Translations under genes and position numbers: made by a program | Shown: one piece after another, positions 35,465 through 46,880 of the stretch | How the letters are laid out: each line of letters opens with the position of its first letter | How positions within the stretch are numbered: the stretch's first letter is position 1 | Assembly: GCA_037074505.1 (NCBI GenBank) | Contig: CM073484.1 | Location: 24,730,501 to 24,794,500, forward strand | Source of the DNA: Albizia julibrissin | Lineage: Eukaryota; Streptophyta; Magnoliopsida; Fabales; Fabaceae | Direction of reading: 5' to 3' | DNA: 64,000 bases | The notes under the pieces: generated by a model | Told to the model about the DNA's origin: nothing | Database searches by the model: none | The model's input: the letters and a program-made list of their open reading frames with translations, nothing else

Positions 35465-36838
35465 TGTACGTGGAATGAGTATTGTTCACAAACCATTTGA
35501 CCATTCATATGATAGTTGCTATCATGAATATTTCTGGTTTTGGGTCAACGACATCACTGCACTTGTCATTATTATTACTAAATTTGTCAATAACATTAAC
35601 AAAATTAGTTAATGCATTTATTAATTTTGTCAATACCTAATATTTTGTTAAAACTATTACAATTTTTGTCAAAATTATTAATATTTTAATCAATCTCATT
35701 ACTTAATTGGTCCCCAAAGCTTTTGGCTAATCTATTCACACATTTTATTAGTACTTTGATTTTTTCAAAACCATTACGAATTTTGTCCAAATCATTCATA
35801 TTTTAGTTAATCATGTTACTCAATTGGTTATAGTTCAAACTCTTGGCCAATCCTTTCACACTTTTTGTTAGTATTTATTGATTTTGTCAAAACCATTACG
35901 AATTATGTTAAAATTATTAATATTTTAGTTAATCTCATTACTCAAGTGATCATAGCCCAAAACTTTTGGCCAATCATTTCACACATTTTGTTTGTATTTA
36001 TTGATTTTGTTAAAATCATTACAAATTTTGTCAAAACAATTATTGTTTTAGTCAATGTCATTACTCAATTAGTCACAGTTCACAACTCGTGGCCAATCAT
36101 TTCATACATTTCGTTAGTACTTATTGATTTTGTCGAAACCATTACGATTTTTGTAAAAAAAAAAGAATTGTAATTTTTAGTCAATTTCATTACTGAATTG
36201 GTCTTTAAGTAAGTCTTAAGGGCATTTTGGTCTTTAAGCCAAAATATGAAAAACTCAAATTCTCACCTCATCCCTTCTCTTTTATTTACAAGTTTTAATG
36301 GGCTTTTCTGGATTTTGGAAGTTAAAGTGGTATTTAAATATCTTTTTTCCCTTTTCTATACTAGTCCAACACATAATGAATATGTAAAGTAATTCTTTTT
36401 TTAAAAAATATATATTTACTTTCTACCGTGGTTAAACAAATAATGGACGTAGAAAATAGAAGAAATTTTAGAAAAATATCTTCAAAATCTCAAATCAGTT
36501 TTATTTCTTACAATACATTAAGTACTACCTACAGCAGTGTTGGTAATGGCCAGGTTTAATAACAAAGAAATCAAAAGAGAAAATGGAAAATGCTCTGGAC
36601 GAAAAAGAGGAATCGCTACCTCTATCATTGGATAGCGTCCAGCAATGTTTTAAAACTCATACAGGATGTCGAGCTGAAAAGGTCAGCGTTCATGATTCAA
36701 ATCAATGGTTTAAAAGTCGGACCGGACGTTGAGTCAAAAAGATCAATGTGTCATAGTTTAAATGGTCAAATCGGATAAATCGGTCGGTCGAGCTGGTGAC
36801 ATAATTATTAAATAAAAATAATATTATATAATTATATG

Positions 36839-36872
<34 letters not shown>

Positions 36873-37620
36873 AAATAAAATATTAAATTCTTAAAGAAAT
36901 TTAGGAAAAAACATAAATATTCCAATCTCAAAATAAAATCATTGAAGGTAATATAATAAATATACGTAACTTTATATCAATCATTTAACCTAAAAAGAAA
37001 GTATAAAAATAATTTAAGATGTAAATAAAATGAGAATTTTAATAAACAAACTAAATAGTGTAAACAAAAGCCTATTAGCGTAAAGATCTATGGAAAAAGA
37101 GAGACAGATTGAATCCTTGGTGAATGTGTGTGATGGTGACCGGCATTAAATGAAACATTACTTTCGCAACACTCAAAGCAACTTTCTCTGAGCTCTAAAC
37201 AATTTTAAACCATTCAACCAAAAATTTTTATTTTTAGTTTTCACTTTTCAGATTTGAGCTTTCATTTTTTTTCTTTCATGGATGTCGCATGTTGCAACGT
37301 TGGTGGTTTTTTCTCCTTTTATGCTATCTTCTTTCATCTTCTCCTTGGATCTCATTACTTCTTCGTTCTTTTTTGTTGTCTCAACTCAAATATGGTTTCT
37401 ATTTTAACTGTGTGAGTACATAAATATAGAAGGTTTTAACCAATGTTCTTTTTCTCCCTAGTTTTTCATTGAACATTATATCTGTTTCCAAATTAACCAT
37501 GTCGTTGGGTTATTTCCTCACTTTTTCTTTTCAAATGTGCTATATTCACTCACTTCAACCTTCTCCGATGATTAGTATAGCTAAACGCTTTGAAGGGTTT
37601 GATCTTTTAGAGTTTCAATC
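35465..37620. repeat. Dispersed repeat unit, copy 1, with tandem array
   Basis: This block recurs at 58549-60197. Shared landmarks are the tandem array, ggtctttaagtaagtcttaag, the ttaaa...aaatggtc words around 36640-36780, the ttgcaacgttggtggttttt word and the ctttgaaggg right edge. Copy 1 has a (TA)n run at about 36842-36870 that copy 2 lacks. No gene is recognised. It may be an unclassified transposon; terminal repeats were not found. Confidence 0.7.
35620..36170 (+). repeat. Tandem array of about 120-123 bp units
   Basis: Four to five diverged units each carry the words tttgtcaaaaccattacg, attactcaattgg, ttggccaatc and ttcacacattttgttagtac. The last word recurs at spacings of about 120, 123 and 123. 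Because 123 is a multiple of three, one plus-strand frame (35865-36173) stays open through the array and encodes a hydrophobic 41-residue repeat. I regard that frame as incidental. The copy at 58549 has only about two units. Confidence 0.75.
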
Positions 37621-38901
37621 ATATAATGGCTAGTTTCTACTTTTCGAAGTGACAGAGATTGAAGAGAGATGATGTTGATTTGAGATTTTTCTTCTCATTT
37701 ATTCCTATTCCGATTCCCATCTTTGCTTCATCTTTTCTTTTTATCCTGCTGGTTTTCTTAAACCGCATTTAGATTCTGGCTTAAAATTGGGTAAAATATA
37801 ATCTAACACCGGTACATATTGGGTAAAAATAGTGCAAGCCTCACTACAAAAAAATAATAATATTAAGTTAAATTTAACGGTATTAATTTTTTTGCTCTTA
37901 TTATAAATGTTCATAGATATTTTTATATCTTTAAAAAATATATAATATTAGATACATTTTAGACAAAAATTCATCGGGATTTTTTCAACTCCACCCTAAA
38001 TTTTTTATGTACAACTATATTAGAGTTCCGACAAGGAGATTATAATTGTATACATTATTACCCTAAATATCTATTTGGAATGCGTTTATTGTTATTGTTG
38101 CCTTTCTGAAAATGAGTTTGACAAAAAACTGTCAACTGTAACATGGATGAATTGTTTCGTTTCTAAATGAAACTTGAGTGTTGATGGGATTGAATATATT
38201 TAGGCTATTAAATTAAAATAAACTGACAAAATATTATAAATAAAGTCGAGGTTGTTATATTTAGATTATTAAGTTAAATTTTTTAATACAATTAAGGTTT
38301 TGATAATGACGACATGATTAAGTTTTTAGATATTTTTAATTTACATATATATTAAATTTAAAATTAATAACATTCAATTATACAGTTATCACTTAAATTT
38401 ACACAATCATCACTTGAGTTTGTTGTTTCAATATTTTTTATTAGTAACATTAACAGTGATAGAATTATATGACAAAAAATATATTTTATAAAGTTAAGGA
38501 ACTTAAAGTATATTTGAGGTAAATTTAAAAGGACTTGAAAAACTATATATAGACCTCCCTTAAAATCAAAATATATATTACTTCTTTATAAAAATCATAA
38601 TGTATATGTGTTGCATAAATCTCCCTTTTAGTTTTGAAATTTAACTTCTATCTGTCTAATCGTTATTTGATCATTAAATCACAATACTAACACATCATTT
38701 TGATTAAAATGTTGCTCCTTAACATAAACAATAATTAATAATAATTTAATCACATAACTTTACCCAAAATTGAAAATTTTAATATATATTTTCAATTTGT
38801 TTAAATTGTTTTTATTAAAATCACTTTTAGCGCGGGTATAAATTTTTTATCAGTTTCTGTAACATATGTTTCTTATTCCATTTTATTAATTATTAAATAT
38901 A
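37621..38901. other. AT-rich intergenic DNA
   Basis: No gene is recognised. A cactacaaaaaaa word near 37842 resembles a CACTA terminus, but no partner was found. Confidence 0.45.
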
Positions 38902-38906
38902 ATAGG

Positions 38907-41445
38907 TGTAACACCTCAAACTAAACAACCAAACACTTAATCAAAGTATTTGAAATATCACCAATAAGAATGTTCAACATCCAAAATCATCAAAATACAA
39001 AAAAAATCAGTTCAAATAAATCCCACACTTAAAGTGTTAAATCATATTCTCAAAATATTTCAGCAAAACAAAATAAAATGCGGAAGTTTTTAGGGTCATG
39101 ACAAATAATAACAACATAACAGATGCTCTAGGAGCACAAGAGAGCCTTCAAGGCTCACTCCATAGGTGTCTTCCCTTGTTTCCTACTAGAACAATCACCT
39201 GAAAAATGTTGATATAGGGGGGGTGAGATTCCACGTCTCAGTAACTACTGAAATTTTCTACCGTACACAAGCAAACCACATATGATAAAACAGAATGAAT
39301 TGATTATGTATATATTTGTACGTACTATAATCCTCATACAAGAAAATTAATAATTAATTATCATCATGTCAATCTGTATTTTCATTACAACAAGTAATAT
39401 ATATAATTATGCAATATGCAAAATGCAACCTCCCTTATATCACCGTCCATCCTTATTCCGCTGACTGGAGCCATAGGCTAACACATAGTCCAATAGAAAC
39501 TCATCCATTTGACTGGATTATCCCAAGCTCACCAGTTTCTTAAGATGCACCCGGCCAAAGGTGTAGAGCTTAAGTCTGGACTATGGCTCCCCTCCTTAAA
39601 AGAATACAACTAAGGAGGTGTCACATGTCCCACAACTCCAATGCAATCCCGGCCAAAGGAAAACATGGAAGAATGGGCCCTGACAAGTGCCATCCACTGT
39701 GCACCGAGTGATGGCATACCACGTGGTAAAATATTTCAACATACAAAATCCCTCCTTACTCCAACCCATCACAAATGCTACCACCATGACAATTATATTT
39801 AATCATAAATAAATATAAATAAAGACAATGTACAGTAAATCATATTTCTATTCATATTAAATATTATCGATATTCAAACATGCCTAAAATGAATCAATAA
39901 TTCAACAATACATTAATTATAATCAAATTATTAACCATAAAAAATAAGTTATAAAGAAATTTGATTTTAACATTATTTATTTGAGAATTTATAATACCTA
40001 CACTTATACACATAATTCAGTCCATTTTTAATTAACAAAAATATTTATTCACAATCGTACACAATTTACAAGTATATGGGAGAATATTCAGAGTTACCTG
40101 TTACTCCCTAGCATACAGGTAATCACACAAGTGTTACTTCAAAGCTCTCAATGAGAGTCTACAAAATCACCACATAAATTTCCATCAATATACTGCGTAA
40201 AACTATCCTAAAGTCACTTAAATACTACTCTAAAATTACTCTAAAGTCTCAAACAACCCTCTAAGAATTAATATTATATAGGTACATATTTATTAATTAC
40301 CACATATCAATTTTTATATTAAGAGATGTTATATTAGTTAGAATTTTGGAGATAAAAATTACCTATAGTACAAAAGCTTTAACAAATATATATATATAAT
40401 CTTTGAAATGGAAAACGCATCAGATGCATTTAAAAGGAAAAAAAAAAGGTCACTGCAAAAATGGTTACAATTGCATTAAATGAAGAAAAGGAAAGACATG
40501 GTACTACTATAACATTATGTTGGTCTTATAAAGAGAGAAGCCCAACTTGTCAAAATGCTAAGGAAAGAAAAGAAAAATCTGGAACGCTTGTGAGAGAGTA
40601 TAATGAAATGTATTTAATATATATATAGGCACACATACACACACAAGAGCTATGGGGATTTTGAAAGATAACATTACTCACACACGTACGATATACTAGA
40701 TGGAAAGATGGCTCTTTTGTTTTTTTTCCAAAACATCAAAATAATATAATATCCTTGTGTATCCATGAATAACGTAAAAATGAAGGAGAAATGAGTAAAA
40801 CAAGAAACATGTATTAAAGGGCCTTTCACATTCGTATGGAATAATGGGTCAAGAAGCATCTTTTAAAATTCATCTCTACAGTAGCGATGTGATGGCTGGA
40901 TGTGAGGGAAAAAAAATGAAGGCAAGACAAAAGCTTAAAACATGGAAAGAAGAAAAGAAGAAGAAGTGAAAAAAAAAAAAATTTAGAGCGATGGAGATAT
41001 AGACGAACGCGGGAGACATAGACGAACGCACAAGTAGAGTTAGAGAGAAAAAGTGATACCTGAGAGCCTACTGTAGAGGTGCGGCGCCTAGGGATTTTAG
41101 AGGATGTGGAGATGGGATATTTATAGGAGAGATATTAGGGTTAGTTTTTTTTTCTCCTGCGCTTTTTTTTAAATAAAAAAAAGAATAATAATATTAGTAA
41201 TATTCTGACAGCATTTTTTTTAATATTATTTTCTAATAATAAGGTAATTCTACACACACATGCTCCTATGTTTAAAAAAAATAATTATTTTAATGAGGTA
41301 TTTTACTTTGTACTATTGTTATTATTATTAAAAAAAATATTTAGAACTTGACACTTATTTTAAAGTATTAATTTATTTTATATTCTCTGCCTAAATAAAA
41401 TATAACTACAACTAATTCTAAGTCCTAAAAATCTCAGATGTTACA
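38907..41445 (-). mobile_element. Solo LTR of a second, related gypsy family (TSD ATAGG)
   Basis: This 2539-bp block begins TGTAACACCTC and ends GATGTTACA. ATAGG stands on both sides (38902-38906 and 41446-41450). Its length, its TGTTACA end and an internal gtgagattccacgtctcagta hairpin-like word parallel the resident family, but the sequence is otherwise different. It is probably minus-strand oriented by analogy with the other LTRs. No primer site or coding frame adjoins it, so it is a solo LTR. Its small frames (39596-39787, 40674-40859) are not supported as genes. Confidence 0.88.
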
Positions 41446-41450
41446 ATAGG

Positions 41451-42589
41451 CTTGAGACAAAATTTAAATTAAGATATGATTGTACAAATATAAATAGGGA
41501 AAATGACAGAAAAAGAATTTTAATATTGTAAAATTGTAGATAAGGTATTTTTAAAAAAATGAGTTGTGATTACTTATTATGTTTCGTCATTCTCTTATCA
41601 ATTCTTAATAACAAACTTAATTTAGAATTTTGTAATTTTAAAATTCTTTTTCCAATATAAATATGTTTTTACTAATAACGATTGGTCTAAATAGAATGAT
41701 TCGATTTTAAGTCACTTGTGCTCTAAACTTTTTTTTTTAAAGAAAAGAAGACAACTTTACACTTTCGTCTTTGTAGGGAAGAAAATCAGTTAACAATTTA
41801 ACACTTAGTCAATAGTGTGCTTCTTTATTTTTCCCCTCAGAATATTTGCTTCTTTTTTATTTGTATTCTTTACTAAACAATTTTTTTTTTAATATCCAGA
41901 CAATTTTTTTGGTACAAAAATAACCAAACAATTTTATTTTTTTCGATGAACATGAAATTAAATATTTATGAATTAAAAGAGAAAGCTACAAAGTTGTTTA
42001 ACATAGTACATATGTCATGTAATATATAGGAGAGAGCCTCCACTTCACTATTTTAGATTTAGTAATAATTCTAATATGTGACTACAAGGGGGATAGATGC
42101 AACTGATCAATATGACTTTGACCCAAAATATACTGGATTGCATCTCTAAGTGCTAATAGTTGTGGTTGAAAAGGAACCACTTTAACTGAAGGATAGGTAT
42201 TCCATGCATGGTAACTTATCTAATTGAAGCATACATTGATAACCATGATACGCTTTTTTGGACGAATTATTTTGATTTTGAACATTACATTCCAGCGAAG
42301 TCTATTATATCTTTGTAATGGTCGTGACCAAAAAGTGGTGCACTCATTGTTTATTTACATTAGTCTTGATCTTGAATCAGTTTGCTTTTGATGTAAAGCA
42401 ACATATTCACTTATCTGGGTTTGTGCCATCTGTATTACCTGAACAGGAGAGAATTGGTGCCTTACATGACAAATATTGTTTCATGCAAACCATAAACTAT
42501 GTATAATATAGAAGGGTAAAACAGAATTAAAATTGCTATTATATGATAAAGCCTGTAATCATAAAGTTATCCATTATAATAATGATGCA
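41451..42589. other. AT-rich intergenic DNA, no gene seen
   Basis: This is unique-looking sequence between the solo LTR and LINE remnants. Part of 42300-42590 may belong to the LINE relic on the minus strand, but the reading is broken. Confidence 0.4.
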
Positions 42590-42860
42590 AGCTTAGAAGA
42601 ATCAACCTGAAATCCTAAAGTACTGCCAAACCAACAAGCTCTAGCAAATGGACAAAAGATGAACAAATGATCTGAGGACACATTAGATAAGCCACAAAGA
42701 ACATATACCTCCAGCGTAGTTAGATGTCTGTGCTTCAATAGATAAGAAATAGGTAGTATACCTTTTATAATCTTCTATATAAGCAACTGCAATCGTGGGG
42801 GGAGAAGAGATTTCCAAAGCAATTGACATGTGATATTGATCATACCATAGAGGCTCCCAG
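42590..42860 (-). pseudogene. LINE 3' relic: zinc-binding reverse-transcriptase (zf-RVT) domain
   Basis: On the minus strand, and switching frames, the translation contains KIIKGILPISYLLKHRHLT, then SSDHLFIFCPFARACWFGS and TLGFQVDS. This is the pattern of the zf-RVT domain at the C-terminal end of plant LINE-type reverse transcriptases, usually C-x2-C with EHLFLHCPxAxxxW. The zinc cysteines are partly lost. It points opposite to the LINE at 43125-46880, so it is a separate insertion or an inverted piece. Confidence 0.6.
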
Positions 42861-43636
42861 ACCATTTAATTATATCCCGAGGCTGGAACAAAGGAACAGG
42901 GTGAAAAGCAAACTGCTACACCACCTACCTGGGGTAAAGAGATGAAAGAAGCTACTGATTCATCTTCCACATGGATGCAATATAACTTTTGGTACTCATA
43001 GAGACGAATATGATAGACCCGACTGCTGTATAGGCCACCAAAGCCGACTATTTAACTGGACTGAGGTCCCATCACCAACTTGCTAAGATGGTTCTTGGGC
43101 ATTCAGAAAAAATTCCTAGTTTAAAAAAATATCAGGCAAGCACTTGTTCAACGGAATAGGCTATCCGTAGGTTAAATTTTCTCTAATATTACTAAATTAG
43201 AGAAGGAATTACAAGTTTGGCAAGAAAAAATGGCACTCTTTGCTAGGGAAGACTAGGGGTTATACTCTTTAAAAACATCCTTAGATTTTTGGTATGATTT
43301 TGAAGAAGCTTTATAATCTCAAAGAGCAAGACATAATTTACTACAAAAAAGCACTAAATTTCTAATGGAATTTGCCACGGAATTTCTTTCCGTGGGAAAT
43401 TCATTGGAAATCCATCAAAAATTAAGTCAAAAACACATTTTTTTGTGACAAATTATCCATAGAAAAATACTCCATGGCAAATTTTGTCAGTAATTCCGTG
43501 CTAAATCAAGAATAATTCTGTGGGTAATTCTGTCAAAAAAATTTTAAAAAATATTTTTTAAATGATTTAATTTTTTAAAAAATATCTTTAGAAAAATTAA
43601 AATTATGATATTATTAGCCATATAAATATTTAAAAA

Positions 43637-43736
43637 TTAGGGCTAATACTATCTTTGATCCTTATAATTTGAAACTTGAGGGACAAAAATTAAAATGAGG
43701 GTAAACTTGGAGGACTAAAGATTATATTAACCCTAA
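43637..43736. mobile_element. Small MITE nested in the CACTA-like element
   Basis: TTAGGGCTAATACTATCTTT at the left pairs with the inverted right end (TTAGGGTTAATATAATCTTT read on the minus strand). This gives a roughly 100-bp unit with about 27-bp terminal inverted repeats. The target duplication is unclear. Confidence 0.6.
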
Positions 43737-43945
43737 ATATTATTTTTTTCGTAATTATTTTTAAAATTATGATATACTATATGCATTTATTAATAATATA
43801 TAACATATAAAATAAAATAAAAATATATAATATAATATAACACACACACATAGACACACATATTAGTTATTAATTAATGTTAATAAAACAATTATGAAAA
43901 TTTATCTAAGATATAATGTTTTTAGTTTGAAATTAATTTATATTA

Positions 43946-43947
<2 letters not shown>

Positions 43948-44007
<60 letters not shown>
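43948..44007. repeat. (AT)n microsatellite
   Basis: About 56 bases of alternating AT lie inside the CACTA-like element. They cause the Tyr-Ile run in the minus-strand frame 43943-44233, which is not a gene. Confidence 0.9.
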
Positions 44008-44009
<2 letters not shown>

Positions 44010-44737
44010 TTGCAATAATATAATGCCAAAAACATTCCAACATAACTAGTAAGGTTTTGCGCGAGTGTAGGCGAGGAAATGAGTTCGAATCCTCTTAGGC
44101 CTAAGAGGAGGAGCATGAGCGAGGACATGTGGCGGAGTGATGTGGTAACACATGGTGTAGAATGGGGTGCGAGGGTGCTGGCGGTAAGGTGGCAGCTGCC
44201 GGAGGTGCCACGTGGCTTCTGCCTAAAATGCATGTGGCATTTTGAATTAAAAATGAAAAATAAATTTGCAAAGGAATCAGAATTGATTTGTCATGGTCCT
44301 ATTTGCGATAGAATGGATTCCATCAGAAATCTGTTTTCGTCATAAATCTGTGGCAAATTTTATCAAAAACTCTGAATTCCATGACAAATTCTATCAGAAA
44401 TTTAGTGTTTTTTTGTAGTAATTGGTTACTCCATGTTGATAGGAATACAAACTATTTTCATGGCTATGCATCAACTAGGCGAATGAAGAAATTCATTAAT
44501 CGGATCCAAGATTCTAATGACTAATGGATTAAGGAGTATAAAGAAATCCATGCTGTAGCAGTGCACTACTTCAAGGACGTTTATATTAATGCTAATAATT
44601 TTGAGGCCAATTTGGAGAAGGAAACATTAAGTAATATTAATTTACCAAAATTGTCCTCTCAACATGTGGCTTGAATAAATAGACCTTTATCATTTAAGAA
44701 ATTTGAGAAGGCAGTCGTTCAAATAAAGGCAGACAGC

Positions 44738-45049
44738 TGTCACGACCTGTTTGGTGTGACCATGTAAGACCAAATAAAAGACGGGCCATTTGGTCTTACC
44801 ATTGGGTGATGGAAGGACGACATTAGTATTTGGGCGTTGTTCTCCTTAGACGCTAAGGTCTCACTGTGAGAGGGCAGAAGTCAATCTAAGAATTCAACTG
44901 GTTGGGGGTTGATGTCGTCCCCCTGATGAGCCTATGGCAGGGCGAAACCAGTTGACACCGTATCTGGTAAAGCTGGTCCTTGGGGGAAGTGGTACCCTAG
45001 GGATGCCGCACAGGCGCTGTGAGCTGCGCCGGACTTTAAGCCCGTGACA
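44738..45049 (+). repeat. TRIM 5' LTR
   Basis: It runs from TGTCACGACC to CCCGTGACA. The ends form a short inverted repeat (TGTCACG/CGTGACA), as LTR termini do. It contains the internal word ggtctcactgtgag shared with the second LTR. Confidence 0.88.
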
Positions 45050-45052
45050 AAG

Positions 45053-45065
45053 TGGTATCAGAGCC
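45053..45065 (+). other. TRIM primer-binding site (initiator tRNA-Met)
   Basis: TGGTATCAGAGCC complements the 3' end of initiator tRNA-Met. It is the same primer class as used by the gypsy element at 9897-9914. Confidence 0.88.
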
Positions 45066-45351
45066 TACCTCGCTCTATGCTCAGTGTGGTGGCGTCCCGT
45101 GGATGGAATGGGATGGACCCCTACTTGGTGATGGGGGCATCGCTTGGTTGGGTAGGGGAGCTTGTCAGGGGTTTTAGGGCCTATATAAGGCGGGGCGCTA
45201 AGCACCCACAAAGGTTGTGTGGGAGGGGCTGGGACTGTCATAAGTGCCACGACCCTAGTAAGTCCCACATCGGCTGGTTCAAGGTGGATCCTTGGGCAGA
45301 GTCCTTCTCTCCCCTAGCACGAGGGCGTGCTAGATGTTGGGTGGGGGAGAA

Positions 45352-45661
45352 TGTCACGACCTATTTAGCGTGACCGTGTAAGACCAAATAAAAAACTGGC
45401 CATTTGGTCTTGCTATTAGGTTATGAGAGGACGACATTAGTATTTGGACGTTGTTCTCCTTAGACGCTAAGGTCTCACTGTGAGGGGGATGAAGTCAATC
45501 TAAGGATTCAACTGGTTGGGGGCTGATGCCGTCCCCCTGATGAGCCCATGGCAGGGCAAAACCAGTTGGCACCGTATCTGGTAAGGCTGGTCCTTGGGGG
45601 AAGTGGTACCCTAGGGACGCCACACGGGCTCTGTGAGCTGCGTCGGACTCTAAGCCTGTAT
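45352..45661 (+). repeat. TRIM 3' LTR
   Basis: It begins TGTCACGACC after the purine tract and follows the first LTR to AAGCCTGTATA, where the expected GTGACA end has decayed or been lost. LINE sequence resumes directly after it. Confidence 0.83.
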
Positions 45662-46880
45662 ATAATATTCTACAACAAGTTTTGGCCCCTTCTTAAGCAG
45701 GATATTAATGCAATGATATTTCACGTATTCTTTATAGAGTTTTTTCTTAAGGAACTAAATCATTCTTTTATCGTTTTGGTTCCAAAATGCAACAGTCCAA
45801 CTACTTTTAAGGATTTTTGGCCTATTAGTCTTTACAATGTCATCTATAAATTAATTTCTAAGGTTTTATGCAATCGCCTTAAGGAGATTTTAGGTGATCT
45901 GATTACCCTGAATCAAAATGTATTCCTTAAAGGTAGATTGATCACTGATAATGTAATTCTTGCCTCGGAATGCATGGCCAAAATTCATGGTACTTAAAAA
46001 TGCAAGGACGACAGGAGTGCACTCAAGCTAGACTTTACAAAGGCTTATGATAAAGTTTTGTGGCCTTTCTAACAAAAACATCCTGCAACATATAGGGTTT
46101 CCTCACTGGATAATACATCTACTCATGCAATGTGTATTGATGGTATCCTATTAGGTAATGATTAATGGTTCTCTAGGGAAGTTGTTCATTCCTTCTCGAG
46201 GTCTTTGACAAGAGGATCCCATATCCCCTTATCTTTTCCTGCTCTACGCTAATGTCTTATCATGTATGATTCATCAAGTGGAGAATTTCCATTGATGGAA
46301 AGGAATCTGTATGGGATGGCACATTGAGCCTTTTGCCCATCTCATGTATACAGAAGACACTCTATTATTTTATAAGGCTATAAAGGAGGATTGCAGAATT
46401 ATCAGAGCAGAGCTATTCTACAAAGATGTACTTGAATTTCTAGGTAGGAGATAAATTATCATAAATCAAGTATTATTTTTAGCCTATAGGTTCCATATCA
46501 TCTTAAAAATAAGTTAGCAGACATATTTAGAGTTATATTACATTCTTGTTTGGGAAAGTATTTGGGAACCTAAATTGATGGCCCTCACTCTGACAAAAGG
46601 AAGTATGAAGAGATAACAGAAAAACTTGATAAAAGGATGGCTGGTTGGAAATGTCATCTACTCTCCCAAGTAGGTTGACTTGTCCTAATTAAAAGTTCTT
46701 TGTCTTTCTTATTTATATATCCTTTTTCATGTATGAAGTTCTCCAAGCATTTTTGTCATAATATTTTTGCAAAGATGGCAAACTTCTTTGGGGGATCATC
46801 TAGTGATTCATATTGGGCTTATTTCCTAAATTGGGAATTCATATGCTCTCAAAAGGATCAAGGGGATTACAGTTGATACA

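Larger units (their letters stand above)
43339..44420. mobile_element. Non-autonomous CACTA-like DNA transposon (TSD ATT)
   Basis: The left end TACTACAAAAAAGCACTAAA and the right end, read in reverse as TACTACAAAAAAACACTAAA, form terminal inverted repeats that extend with mismatches (ttctaatggaatttg against ttctgatagaatttg). ATT flanks both sides (43336-43338 and 44421-44423). Removing the element and one ATT restores the LINE reading across the junction, which proves insertion. The body is AT-rich and holds a 100-bp MITE, an (AT)n run and a GC-rich core. No transposase is present. Confidence 0.85.
44738..45661 (+). mobile_element. TRIM (terminal-repeat retrotransposon in miniature)
   Basis: Two direct repeats of about 310 bp flank an internal region of about 300 bp. 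A tRNA-iMet primer site (TGGTATCAGAGCC, 45053-45065) lies three bases after the first LTR, and a purine tract (gggtgggggaga) ends one base before the second. There is no gag or pol, so the element must have used the enzymes of another retrotransposon. The LTRs differ at roughly one base in ten, indicating age. It sits in LINE sequence; the right end is degraded and no target duplication was found. The frames at 45044-45373 are short and without domains. Confidence 0.9.
43125..46880 (+). pseudogene. Decayed L1-type LINE reverse transcriptase, interrupted by two elements
   Basis: The plus-strand translation gives the linker before the RT (KLEKELQVWQEKMALF, then after the inserted element RNTNYFHGYASTRRMKKF), and then RT motifs at about 45680-46060: FYNKFWPLLKQDI, NHSFIVLVPKCNSPTTFKDF, PISLYNVIYKLISKVLCNRL, NVFLKGRLITDNVILASE and KLDFTKAYDKV. 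Many stops and frameshifts follow as far as about 46880 (motifs like LLYANVLS and AHLMYTEDTLLFYKA). It is dead. A CACTA-like element sits at 43339-44420 and a TRIM at 44738-45661 within it. Confidence 0.85.

Noticed and set aside
35620..36170. CRISPR-like array
   Set aside because: Units are long, diverged and contiguous without unique spacers, in a plant nuclear context.
35865..36173. 102-residue hydrophobic repeat protein
   Set aside because: The frame follows from a repeat period divisible by three; there is no recognised domain, and the paralogous block keeps only about two units.
37842..37856. CACTA terminus (cactacaaaaaaa)
   Set aside because: No matching inverted end or 3-bp duplication found nearby.
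43943..44233. 96-residue minus-strand frame in the CACTA-like element
   Set aside because: It runs from an (AT)n tract into the GC-rich core, with no domain and no start context.
44738..45049. Cassandra-type TRIM carrying 5S rRNA sequence
   Set aside because: I could not find the conserved 5S internal promoter words in the LTR; only a weak ggaagtggtaccc likeness.
45044..45373. 109-residue frame as a TRIM gene
   Set aside because: It overlaps the primer site and the internal region, has no domain, and TRIMs are non-coding.
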